Shown: positions 1-6,964, counted from the first letter of the stretch. The stretch is DNA of 8,659 bases from Candidatus Odinarchaeota archaeon (GCA_021162905.1 JAGGXT010000294.1:1-8659), one strand, 5' to 3'. The notes: a model not told the origin generated them from the letters alone. A program made the numbers and translations.

Positions 1-152
1 CTTAAATACGGCTGCCAAAGTATATTATAATACCCGTTAAGATCATTAATAATAAGCAAATATGCTAAGATTTCAGCCATGAAACCTTTGAAAACACTAA
101 GTTGTTTCATATACTCTATGTTAAGGTACCCACTTCTTATCCGTGCAAGCAT
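1..152 (-). CDS. Partial hypothetical protein, N-terminal part, running off the left edge
   Basis: An ATG at 152 opens 50 codons without a stop to the window edge, beginning MLARIRSGYLNIEYM. The segment FKGFMAEILAYLLI (about residues 22-35) is an amphipathic helix with a conserved-looking Ala-Glu pair, followed by aromatic-rich NGYYNILWQPYL. This layout recalls the first helix of restriction-endonuclease-fold nucleases, but that is only an impression and I do not recognise the family. In-frame TGA at 161-159 bars extension of this frame. Upstream, a different minus-strand frame (about 261-160) also reads like protein (IGFDLSENDKYDRNNKYQNN, then LYVNLDAACL) and would join this one near residue 2 if one frameshift were repaired. 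The true start may therefore lie further upstream and the gene may be broken. It is divergent from agog. Confidence 0.45.
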   Translation of the reverse strand, partial: MLARIRSGYLNIEYMKQLSVFKGFMAEILAYLLIINDLNGYYNILWQPYL

Positions 153-253
153 GCTGCATCAAGATTTACATATAGGTTATTTTGATATTTATTATTTCTG
201 TCGTATTTGTCATTTTCTGATAAATCAAAACCAATAGATTTATTTCTCTTATT

Positions 254-278
254 GAGATATATTTAACAGATTTATATA
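254..278 (+). promoter_or_regulatory. Candidate TATA-region promoter of agog
   Basis: The spacer before the agog ATG (281) carries a run of TATA-like stretches: GATATATTTA at 256-265 and TTTATATA at 271-278. The first sits about 20-25 bases before the ATG, fitting a leaderless or nearly leaderless transcript. The second would put initiation inside the annotated gene. No ribosome site precedes the ATG. The exact box cannot be settled by eye. Confidence 0.35.
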
Positions 279-280
279 CA

Positions 281-1204
281 ATGGAGGATTTAATTATTTT
301 AATTATTGAAGAACGAATCAATACTATTGCTAAATTACTGTCAGAGCTAGGATTTGATGGAATTATAGAGTTTGATAAAAGGGATCCAGGGTATAAAATG
401 TTAAAACTTATTGCTAGAATGAGGGAGATGGAAGGCGTATATGCAATTGCACTTTGTGCAGGGATTAATGACTTCCAGCTCTTAAAAGGTGGTGCTGAAG
501 AATATTGGCATACCTTATATTTAACTTATAGAGAGTTTCGTAGCGAAAAAGGTGTTATTGGGAGAGATGCTACTAAGCTGTTCGAATTATTCTTCTTATT
601 CTTAAAGAAGGCTATTAATGCGAGGCTTCATAGTATCAAATTAAAACGAACCAAAGCTCTTTGTAAATCATCCTTGATGAAAGATCTTTTGAGCAACTTG
701 AATAAATACAAACAAAATCCATTAGCCCTTTGGAAGGCTCTTGCGAAAGTGCTAAGAACTGGGGCGTCAAAGAAAACGATAGTAATTTCAATGAAACTTT
801 TTGATATTGCAAATTTAGTCGTAGAAGGAAGGTATCTTGATTTTCCGAAGAATATACCAATTCGTGTGGATATTCATACTATTGATGTTTCTATATCGTC
901 AGGTATTGTTAGTGAATATACTAGCAGCAGTGATGTAATTAAAGCTTGGCTAAACGTTTTGAATATTGTAAATCTAGAAATTTATCCAAAAGTGAACTTG
1001 CTTAGAATTGACAGCATTGTATGGCAGATTGGAAAAATTATCTATCAAGCGGGGTTTGATAAAACACTCTCAGAGCAATTATTAGTAAAATATTTTGTAG
1101 AGGAGATTGATATCGAAAAAGAAATTGCAGAGCGAATGGCAAAAGAGTTTACTTATAATGTAGATGAAATAATGATCTATAGAAAAAAGTATTCCCAGTA
1201 TTGA
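281..1204 (+). CDS. agog: Archaeal 8-oxoguanine DNA glycosylase/AP lyase (AGOG)
   Basis: This 307-residue protein is a base-excision repair enzyme of the AGOG family. Such enzymes excise 8-oxoguanine and cleave the resulting abasic site using a lysine nucleophile. Recalled Pyrobaculum AGOG aligns along most of its length. RRDPQYR matches KRDPGYK (residues 33-39). The catalytic lysine matches K165 in SKKTIVISMK. The catalytic aspartate matches D197 in IPIRVD, with the same 32-residue spacing. EEYW (W76) and IDSIVW (D244, W248) match base-binding positions. Odd points are Gly37 where the Pyrobaculum enzyme has a base-contacting Gln, a longer loop around residues 85-105, and a charged C-terminal tail after about residue 258, making it about 50 residues longer than the 256-residue reference. 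ATG 281 places the first helix correctly. The gene is monocistronic and converges on the 1274-2182 gene. The family call is secure; the substrate follows from family knowledge. Confidence 0.9.
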   Translation: MEDLIILIIEERINTIAKLLSELGFDGIIEFDKRDPGYKMLKLIARMREMEGVYAIALCAGINDFQLLKGGAEEYWHTLYLTYREFRSEKGVIGRDATKLFELFFLFLKKAINARLHSIKLKRTKALCKSSLMKDLLSNLNKYKQNPLALWKALAKVLRTGASKKTIVISMKLFDIANLVVEGRYLDFPKNIPIRVDIHTIDVSISSGIVSEYTSSSDVIKAWLNVLNIVNLEIYPKVNLLRIDSIVWQIGKIIYQAGFDKTLSEQLLVKYFVEEIDIEKEIAERMAKEFTYNVDEIMIYRKKYSQY

Positions 1205-1273
1205 CTAATCGATTGACATGAGTCTCTAGATGCAAGTATGAACTGTTTCGTATTCTTATTGAGTGTTTATTCA

Positions 1274-2182
1274 CTATAAATGGAATGTGAGTATAATGGA
1301 AATTATGGAGATTATAGTAGCAATGACAGCTAAGAAGTAAGTAATATGAGTTAGTTTCATCATGTGAACATCTATCGTTCTTCCACTCATGGTTTCCTCC
1401 ATGTGATGCCATAAGTCTGTAAGTATTCTTTCATTCAATTTATTTTCGAACATATTACTCTCTTTGTCCTGCAGTTTTTTAACATAAAGGCAGTGTTGAT
1501 AGATTCCGTTAATTATATCTCTGATTAGTTTTTTACTTGGTACACCATCAGCGTATATTATTGTACTTGGAATGCTTATTCGTACGCCATGAACCTTGCC
1601 TACAGCTCTGAAAAATTTTGTCTCAACCAGGTCAAAAAACAAGGTTTCTGTCTCGACAGAGAATGGAAGGTAGCTATCGTTAATCAGCTTTTTCCCATCA
1701 TGTATAATTATCAATGGATAAGAATAGAAGAAAATTATCTCTCCATTAGGATTGAAGTTTCCACTCTTTACGAGTAACTTATTAGAGTTAACAATATATT
1801 TTTCAATTAAACGATTTCCCATTGAAAATAGTATGCCACGTATTTGCCTAATCCCCTTTCTAGCTTGAGAATACTCTATCCTTAAGGAAAGTGAAATTAT
1901 TACTCTATGATGATAGTAGCCTATTGTTAAGGAGTCTAACAGAATATATTTGCTAAGATTGTCATACTCGCTGAGCACATCAAAAACCTTGAAAGGGTCT
2001 AGTGTAATGACGTAGTAAGAGTCTTGCATGATAGGCTCTTCTATTAAGAGGCCATCCTTATTTATACTTGCAACTATTTCCTTTCTAAATGATTCTAGCT
2101 CTGCCTTAGTGAAAACAATCTTATCATCCTTAAATCTCAATAGGGATAAAATGTAGTAATCTATGAATACGTATTTACTCAT
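1274..2182 (-). CDS. Unknown protein with a C-terminal membrane anchor, coupled to phosphoglycolate phosphatase
   Basis: I do not recognise this 302-residue protein. It has no signal peptide. Residues 1-40 are charged and helical (MSKYVFIDYY start; FTKAELESFRKEIV). Residues 55-215 alternate hydrophobic strands such as RVIISLSLRIEY, GEIIFFYSYPLIII and VRISIPSTIIY, suggesting a beta-rich or mixed globular domain. Residues 215-275 form a charged, probably helical stalk (KKLIRDIINGIYQH, KLNERILTDLWHHMEE). The only clear membrane helix is at about 278-300 (TYFLAVIATIISIISIILTF), ending two residues before the C-terminus. That gives a tail-anchored protein with its bulk in the cytoplasm. The helical stalk plus terminal membrane segment loosely recalls CorA or DUF155/RMD1-type tails, but no GMN motif is present and this is not a family call. 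Its ATG lies inside the phosphatase gene (8-base overlap, ATGAGTAA), so it is probably translated by re-initiation. Confidence 0.8.
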   Translation of the reverse strand: MSKYVFIDYYILSLLRFKDDKIVFTKAELESFRKEIVASINKDGLLIEEPIMQDSYYVITLDPFKVFDVLSEYDNLSKYILLDSLTIGYYHHRVIISLSLRIEYSQARKGIRQIRGILFSMGNRLIEKYIVNSNKLLVKSGNFNPNGEIIFFYSYPLIIIHDGKKLINDSYLPFSVETETLFFDLVETKFFRAVGKVHGVRISIPSTIIYADGVPSKKLIRDIINGIYQHCLYVKKLQDKESNMFENKLNERILTDLWHHMEETMSGRTIDVHMMKLTHITYFLAVIATIISIISIILTFHL

Positions 2183-2870
2183 GTGTCACCACTTTCTTTA
2201 TGAAAGCTATAGCGTCTAAAACACATTCAAAATTATGAGTTGGGTTGTAGTGTTTTATCTTATCTCCTATCGAAATACTAATTCCCGATTCTATAAGCAT
2301 TGGAATATCGTTTTCGTCATCACCAACAGAGATCACATAATCTTTATCTATGTTTAAGATTTCCCTAAGTTTTTTAACTGCAACCCCCTTATCAATATTA
2401 GCAGGTATTAAATCAATTGAATCCTCATGAACAAAAATCTTGATATTGCCACGTTCTTTTTCTGGTATCATATCATTTAAAGTTTTTAAAATTTCTTCCA
2501 ATAAGTTTACTTGTTTTGGGAAAATTGTCAATTGAACTTTATTAGGTTGGAACCATACTTGATTGCCAAACTTTTTCATAATTTCTCTTTCAATGGCCGA
2601 TATGACGTCTGGTCTTTTGATCATAATTATTTCCTCAAAGGTTTCTGGGAAAAATATAACACAACCGTTTTCTCCTATGATTGCAGGCGATTTCACGCCA
2701 ATTCCTCTAACAAAACCAGCAATATATGATACATTTTTCCCGGAGGCAAAAACGATATCGGCACTTTCATTAAGATCTCTTAAAGCCTTTATGATTTTCA
2801 TATCAACTGGTTTTCCAAACTCCGCCACCGTACCATCAATATCAAAAATTGTTAGAAACCTCTTCACCAT
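2175..2870 (-). CDS. pgp: Phosphoglycolate phosphatase, archaeal HAD type
   Basis: This 231-residue cytoplasmic HAD phosphatase is of the archaeal phosphoglycolate phosphatase type (Thermoplasma TA0175-like, about 224 residues). It dephosphorylates 2-phosphoglycolate, a by-product of oxidative DNA damage and some carbon pathways. Motif I is FDIDGTV, with nucleophile D10 and acid/base D12. Motif II is FASGKN, with S43. Motif III is K161 in NIDKGVAVKKL. Motif IV is VGDDENDIPML (residues 182-192), with Mg ligands D184/D185 and D188. The type IIB cap lies between, at about residues 80-155. IGENGCVIF (65-73) matches the ENG block of the TA0175 family. ATG 2870 is preceded by GGTGAT. The stop codon overlaps the start of the tail-anchored gene. 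A related Cof-type or sugar-phosphate phosphatase role cannot be excluded, because HAD substrate specificity is not readable here. Confidence 0.88.
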   Translation of the reverse strand: MVKRFLTIFDIDGTVAEFGKPVDMKIIKALRDLNESADIVFASGKNVSYIAGFVRGIGVKSPAIIGENGCVIFFPETFEEIIMIKRPDVISAIEREIMKKFGNQVWFQPNKVQLTIFPKQVNLLEEILKTLNDMIPEKERGNIKIFVHEDSIDLIPANIDKGVAVKKLREILNIDKDYVISVGDDENDIPMLIESGISISIGDKIKHYNPTHNFECVLDAIAFIKKVVTHE

Positions 2871-2872
2871 AA

Positions 2873-2878
2873 ATCACC
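2873..2878 (-). promoter_or_regulatory. Ribosome binding site of the phosphoglycolate phosphatase gene
   Basis: GGTGAT, complementary to the 3' end of archaeal 16S rRNA, lies just 2 bases before ATG 2870. The spacing is short but the match supports this start over other candidates. Confidence 0.5.
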
Positions 2879-2923
2879 AATTGGCGATGCTAAAAAAACT
2901 CCTTATTAGTTTGATTTGACAAG

Positions 2924-2932
2924 TTATATTAA
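2924..2932 (-). promoter_or_regulatory. Candidate TATA box for the phosphatase/tail-anchored gene pair
   Basis: On the minus strand, TTAATATAA lies about 55-60 bases before ATG 2870, in the 70-base gap after the IMPase-like gene. It would give a leader of about 30 bases containing the GGTGAT ribosome site. This suggests the phosphatase pair can be transcribed independently of the gene upstream. Confidence 0.4.
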
Positions 2933-2940
2933 TGTATTTC

Positions 2941-3891
2941 TTAGATATTTTTCAAAATTTCTAATACATCATCTCTAACTTTATTATGAATCTCCTCCCG
3001 TGCAAGTATAATATCGATAGGCTCTTCACCAAAAATTCTTGCATTTGCTAAATTGCCGCTTACTCTTGAAACAGCAAGACCCAGCCCTTTCGAGATGGGA
3101 TAAATAGCAGCAATGTCATGAGGCATTAGAGACGCTCCTTTATCCCGAGCTATGAGAGCTCTTAAATCCAGAAGCCCTTCTATTCTTCCCTCAAAAACTA
3201 GGGCTTGATCTAGAGCAGTGCCACCTGTTCCCATAAATACGCTATATTTTTTAGACATCTCGGATGCTACTTTGCCTATAATGTCGTATCCCGAATTTGA
3301 ATAACAAGCAAACGCAAGTATGGGTTTTTGTATATAGCTGAAATCAGGTAACGTATATTCTGAGCCATTTAGTAAAGTTATATATCTACCACTATCAACT
3401 TGCAGTCCTATGAAATAGTTCCTAGATCCGAGAGAATAGTGAATTCCAACTTTCATGTCCGTAAGTGTTGCATCAGAATACGATTTGTCTGTCCATCCGC
3501 CAATGAAAAAAGCTCTTGATGGAAATGCTGATTTATTTATCATGAGCCAACGACTATGGTCCGTGCTATAACATATTGGGTCTAAGAAGTATGTAGGCAC
3601 ACCATCTAATAAATCATCTTTAATATTCCCATGACTCACAGAGAAGCTCTTCTCTTGCTCTTCCAAGAGAACATTTGCTTCAAAGGATAATTTTTTAGAA
3701 GCCTCTGAGAAATACTCTCTAAGCTTTTCGTCAATGATGTAATCAACTGCCCATTTTTTCTCTCCAACGCCTTCGATTTCGCTAACGATACCCTTTGTCC
3801 ATTTCCCCTTAACCATCGTACTGAAACTATATATCTTCTCAGCAACCCACAAAAGGGATAAAACATATTTGTTTATTTCAGTGCACCTCAA
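2941..3891 (-). CDS. Inositol monophosphatase-fold protein with degenerate metal site
   Basis: This 316-residue protein resembles the IMPase/FBPase sugar-phosphatase superfamily in its block order. An N-terminal helix (NKYVLSLLWVAEKI) is followed by a 'VTEAD'-like block (GEKKWAVDYIIDEKL, 43-57). Next comes a 'DPIDGT' counterpart reading LDPICYSTD (103-111), then GTGGTALDQALVFEGRIEG (221-239), equivalent to IMPase GSAALDLAYVAAGR. Last is MPHDIAAIYPI (256-266), equivalent to PWDIAAG. D104 and D259 are kept, but the second DPxD aspartate is C107 and the GEE metal motif reads SHG (86-88). It is therefore either inactive, a binding protein, or an enzyme with altered metal use. The start is TTG at 3891, since an in-frame stop lies just upstream at 3906-3904. 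A GAGGTG follows the start, so initiation is not settled. The gene lies 70 bases upstream of the phosphatase, on the same strand. Confidence 0.7.
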   Translation of the reverse strand: MRCTEINKYVLSLLWVAEKIYSFSTMVKGKWTKGIVSEIEGVGEKKWAVDYIIDEKLREYFSEASKKLSFEANVLLEEQEKSFSVSHGNIKDDLLDGVPTYFLDPICYSTDHSRWLMINKSAFPSRAFFIGGWTDKSYSDATLTDMKVGIHYSLGSRNYFIGLQVDSGRYITLLNGSEYTLPDFSYIQKPILAFACYSNSGYDIIGKVASEMSKKYSVFMGTGGTALDQALVFEGRIEGLLDLRALIARDKGASLMPHDIAAIYPISKGLGLAVSRVSGNLANARIFGEEPIDIILAREEIHNKVRDDVLEILKNI

Positions 3892-4129
3892 ACAATTTGT
3901 TGATCAACTGACCGACAACTAAGATAATAATACTATGAGTGAAAATATTTAGACTGAATATCTATAAATTTTATGCATTTTTAGCGAATAAAATTAGAAG
4001 AGAGTTAAATGCAAAAAGAGTACATTGTTAATCACTTTCGTTCGTTTTCATTATCTTTTATTAATCTCTCATGAATTATGTTCTTCTGTAATCATCGAAA
4101 TCGCTAACTATTTATTATTCTTCTATTAT

Positions 4130-4153
4130 TTACATATTATATATAATATGTAA
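4130..4153. repeat. 24-base perfect A/T-rich palindrome
   Basis: Each half reads TTACATATTATA against its exact complement, with the dyad axis between 4141 and 4142. Only one G:C pair occurs per arm. Allowing one bulged base, the symmetry extends to about 34 bases (TATTATT on the left, AATAATA on the right). It lies about 46 bases before the beta-helix gene start, where a TATA box or operator is expected. It could be a regulator site or simply promoter A/T bias. Confidence 0.7.
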
Positions 4154-4161
4154 TAATATTA

Positions 4162-4180
4162 ATTAATTAATTTAATTAAT
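4162..4180. repeat. 19-base A/T-only inverted repeat next to the first palindrome
   Basis: Nine-base arms ATTAATTAA and TTAATTAAT flank one central T at 4171. The repeat has no G or C. It follows the 4130-4153 palindrome by 8 bases and ends 18 bases before ATG 4199, so it would overlap the transcription start region. Confidence 0.65.
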
Positions 4181-4198
4181 AATATAAGAGAGGATAAT

Positions 4199-5618
4199 AT
4201 GCGGAAAAGCATTGTTTTAGGCATGGTAACTATATTATTTTTTGCAGCTGTGATGGTGCTCCAAGATTATAATAAGGCTTATGCCGTGCAAATAAAAGGA
4301 AATAGCGAGATAATCTTTAAATGATACTGTTGTCATTGACTCTGGAGATACAATAGTTTACGAGAACATGACAACTCATTATGAATCTACCAATACGCCG
4401 ATTTTTATGGTATATGGTAAGCTTAAGTTAATTAACTGCGTAATAATTCCATCGAATCCAGTTGATTTTATAAACATTAATAGTGGTACAGTATTTATAA
4501 AGAACGTAACGATAGACAATCCATCTGATTCTGGCCAAGGTTACATTTTTGAAGCTATTGATAGTAGTCTGTATGTAGATGCTAAAAGCAACTGGTTTTT
4601 CTAGTATATGGATCGATCGCACGGATAACTTGTATTTAGCGAGGTTAAACATTTCAATATCATATTCTATTTCCATTACTAATTCCAAAAATGTGACACT
4701 AATAGATAGTACTATCAGTTTGAACTATCAAGGTTCTAATACGCGGCTTGTTGAGCTTTCTTCCGTTGATGGTGGTAAAGTTCTGAGGAATAATATTAGC
4801 ATTCCAGTTCAAGCGCTGCGTGATTGGAGTGCATGGTGGAAGGTCTTTCTATAAACATGGCAAATAATATAATTATTGCCGAGAATAATATAATCAATGG
4901 TGGAAAAGCTATAGTGCTTTACTCTGCGACTAATATCTTGATAGCAAACAATATACTTGGTGCTGAGGAGCTTGTAGAAGGCTCTGAAGTTCAAGTAGAT
5001 TTGTCATCCGCCCATGTTTCAATAATAAATAATAATACAATATATAACCTATGGGAAGGTATTAAGGTTTACGCCCATTGCAATGTAACCATACGAAATA
5101 ATACATTACTGGATTGTGATTTTGGTATCACCATTACGACCGCATATTGGGATGGCAAGGATGATATAATTATAGAAAATAACAGACTCATAATGTGTGG
5201 CATCCTCTTTAAGGATACCTCTGGACCGATTTTAGAGAATAATTATCTTGAGGATGCCGTGATAGTAATAGATAGTTCCAGTCTCTTGATAAGATTTAAT
5301 GTTCTAAGGAATACCACGATCGACTTGATGAATGTTAGCGACGTAACTATAGTTAATAATACAATCTATATTGAAGAAGGTAGAGATTGGTATACTATTG
5401 AAGGAACAGCAGAGAATGTTATAATCGAGAATAACACGATTTACACCTTACCCGGTTCTGGTGAAGAGCACCCACCAGAGGAGAAAACTCCAGAGGAAAA
5501 GCCTACCACCCCAAGCGAGAGTTCAGAATCCATTATGATATTTTTAGCAGAGATTCTTACATTTATAGTAATTATTGTGGGCGTTATTGTGATCATTTTA
5601 AAAAGAAGGAAAAGCTGA
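4199..5618 (+). pseudogene. Secreted NosD-like parallel beta-helix surface protein, broken by three frameshifts
   Basis: Repairing three frameshifts gives a protein of about 470 residues. It starts at ATG 4199 with a classic signal peptide (MRKSIVLGMVTILFFAAV..., probable cleavage after KAYA). The coding frame moves +1 at about 4319-4321 (AAA run), +1 at about 4582-4585 (AAAA), and -1 at about 4823. The body consists of roughly 22-residue right-handed beta-helix coils such as NNIIIAENNIINGG, VTIRNNTLLDCDFGI and VIIENNTIYTL. These are typical of NosD/pectate-lyase-like proteins and rich in NxT/NxS glycosylation sequons. The C-terminus is a Pro/Glu/Thr stalk (GEEHPPEEKTPEEKPTTPSE), a membrane helix (IMIFLAEILTFIVIIVGVIVIIL) and a KRRKS stop-transfer tail. 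It would be a cell-surface anchored protein. Both termini are intact, so decay is recent, or the breaks are sequence errors. TTG 4824 is not a natural start. Confidence 0.8.
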
Positions 5619-5644
5619 CAATCCGTTAAATTGTAAGTCCTTGG

Positions 5645-5661
5645 AAAAAAATAAATGTTTA
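5645..5661 (+). promoter_or_regulatory. Candidate promoter of the PP-loop gene
   Basis: An A-rich stretch followed by AAATAAATGTTTATT (about 5647-5661) lies 30-43 bases before ATG 5690. This would start transcription within a few bases of the ATG, giving a nearly leaderless mRNA. No strong ribosome site is visible before the ATG, which agrees. Confidence 0.35.
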
Positions 5662-5689
5662 TTCACGAAAGCAGTATTAGTGATCATTG

Positions 5690-6919
5690 ATGGGTGAGTA
5701 TATTCCAATAATTTCACCAGAAGGACAAATAAAGGGTTTCATAAGTGTAGGGTCGGACTTTTTTACACTTTTATTACCAGATGGTACACAAAAAACATTT
5801 TTCTGGTTAGAGCCTAATGTGGCATACTCGGTTACTCAATTTCTTGGCGATAACTACTGGATTCATTTTGATTCTGATTCGCTATATCTCCTAAATTACT
5901 TAGATTTGACACCATCGCTCTTTGGGTACGTGGCTTATGACATAGATGAATATGTGAATATCATAAAGAGTCGAGTTAAAGATAGAATTAAGAGATGCAA
6001 AGTACTCTTTTCTTATAGTGGTGGAAAGGATAGTAATGCAAGCCTTGTGATTTTAAGTAAACTTCAAGAGCTGATCAGTTTCAAGCTATATGTTGTCTAT
6101 GTACACGTACCGATTTTGGACTCGGAAAAGAATATCGACATTGCGGAGAGATTGGTGAAAAAACTCGGATTGGACTTGATTGTATTGGAAGCAGATAAAA
6201 AGCTTATTAAGAGACGTATCAGCGATGAGGGGCTTCCTCATAGAGGACATCGATGGTGTACATACCAAAAGATTAAGCCAATAAGGAAATTTAAACGTGA
6301 ATACAGTATTGATTATGAGGTAATTAATGACAGGGCTTTTGAGACTTTTAAAAGACTCATGAGCTTGGTGCAATATGCAAATCAAAGAATTTTCATTAGT
6401 GGACGTAAGTTTAGACCTATTTTTCCGCTGACATTCATTGATATTGTTAAAATAAATAGAGATTTCGGCTTGGTACATCCATCTTACACTTTTGGTAATA
6501 CGCGTGTTTCTTGTACTTTGTGCCCATATCGCTCTTTTGTAGAGGTGGATCATAACGAAATAAAATCGTTGAGTGAATTCAAATTCGTTTGTCGAGTGTT
6601 AGAATATGAATATCAAAAATGGTACAGTGACCTACTTTCTTATGAGGATTTCATGAAATTTGCCATGTGGAGATATGGAAGGTATCAGAGTGAACAGATT
6701 GTTAGTTTTAGAAAATTTCTTCACAAAAGGAAAGATAATTTAGAGAAAATGACATATAATGAAGTTGTTGAATATCTCAGAAGCCCCTGGGTTTATCCCC
6801 TACCACAAGCACCTAGTTTTGATATAGACTTTGTGTTTCAGAAAATAAGAGAAAGTTTAGAAAATGACTATCTAACAGTAATAAATCTTGATTTCGTTTC
6901 TAGAAGTTTTAGAGCATGA
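5690..6919 (+). CDS. PP-loop ATPase of the PAPS-reductase/adenine nucleotide alpha-hydrolase family with CxxC
   Basis: This 409-residue cytoplasmic protein is counted from ATG 5690; a TTG directly before it is a less likely start. Residues 1-85 form a beta-rich N-terminal domain of unknown role (GQIKGFISV, FTLLLPDGTQKTFFW), as in several archaeal PAPS-reductase homologues. The PP-loop FSYSGGKDSNASL (SGGKDS at 110-115) binds ATP pyrophosphate. HRWCTYQKIKPIRKF (187-201) is the PAPS-reductase-type signature with C190. SCTLCPYRS (274-282) adds a CxxC pair, C275/C278. C190, C275 and C278 could form a metal or Fe-S site, as in other sulfur-handling PP-loop proteins. The aromatic/basic C-terminal region (300-409) is unassigned. 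No sulfate-assimilation genes are nearby, so a true PAPS reductase role is not supported. Thiolation of RNA or another adenylation-coupled sulfur step is a possible alternative. A T-run terminator follows the stop. Confidence 0.82.
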   Translation: MGEYIPIISPEGQIKGFISVGSDFFTLLLPDGTQKTFFWLEPNVAYSVTQFLGDNYWIHFDSDSLYLLNYLDLTPSLFGYVAYDIDEYVNIIKSRVKDRIKRCKVLFSYSGGKDSNASLVILSKLQELISFKLYVVYVHVPILDSEKNIDIAERLVKKLGLDLIVLEADKKLIKRRISDEGLPHRGHRWCTYQKIKPIRKFKREYSIDYEVINDRAFETFKRLMSLVQYANQRIFISGRKFRPIFPLTFIDIVKINRDFGLVHPSYTFGNTRVSCTLCPYRSFVEVDHNEIKSLSEFKFVCRVLEYEYQKWYSDLLSYEDFMKFAMWRYGRYQSEQIVSFRKFLHKRKDNLEKMTYNEVVEYLRSPWVYPLPQAPSFDIDFVFQKIRESLENDYLTVINLDFVSRSFRA

Positions 6920-6926
6920 TGAATGC

Positions 6927-6936
6927 TTTTCTTTTT
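6927..6936 (+). terminator. T-run terminator after the PP-loop gene
   Basis: TTTTCTTTTT starts 8 bases after the TGA of the PP-loop gene. Oligo-T without a hairpin is the usual intrinsic terminator in archaea. Confidence 0.45.
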
Positions 6937-6953
6937 AAATAACATGCACAGTG

Positions 6954-6964
6954 CTTTAAAAATG
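6954..6964 (+). promoter_or_regulatory. Candidate TATA box and ribosome site of the vapBC remnant
   Basis: CTTTAAAAATG contains a TATA-like TTTAAAAA about 45-50 bases before ATG 7007. A GAGGT at 6994-6998, 8 bases before the ATG, is a good ribosome site. The control region of the antitoxin gene therefore looks intact although the genes are broken. Confidence 0.4.

Larger units (their letters stand above)
3892..4198. other. Divergent non-coding spacer
   Basis: This 307-base gap separates the divergent IMPase-like and beta-helix genes. It is very A+T-rich and holds no convincing gene; the only open stretch is 21 codons at 4009-4074 with no recognisable features. It must contain both promoters. 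For the minus gene, TATTATTATC (about 3921-3930) and AATTTATAG (about 3960-3968) are candidate boxes. For the plus gene the box may be TATATATAA inside the palindrome at 4130-4153. GAGAGG at 4188-4193 is a reasonable ribosome site 5 bases before ATG 4199. Confidence 0.7.

Noticed and set aside
1149..1412. A His/Tyr-rich 87-codon minus-strand frame across the convergent gene ends.
   Set aside because: It overlaps the ends of two better-supported genes, and its odd composition is typical of an out-of-frame reading of the membrane-anchor region.
2563..2919. A 118-codon plus-strand open frame opposite the phosphatase gene.
   Set aside because: Antisense shadow of a gene with all four HAD motifs.
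4009..4074. A 21-codon open frame in the divergent spacer (MQKEYIVNHF...).
   Set aside because: Too short, no recognisable features, and its composition matches the surrounding non-coding DNA.
4319..4323. Programmed +1 frameshifting as the explanation for the beta-helix gene breaks.
   Set aside because: Three separate shifts in both directions, with no shared slippery site or downstream structure, fit mutation or sequence error better than recoding.
4824..5618. Calling the last 264 codons a complete gene starting at TTG.
   Set aside because: Beta-helix coils continue upstream in another frame and the signal peptide is found at 4199, so this is the 3' part of one broken gene.
6086..6553. A 155-codon minus-strand open frame opposite the PP-loop gene.
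   Set aside because: It lies wholly antisense to a gene with clear PP-loop and CxxC motifs, and its own translation shows no domain features.
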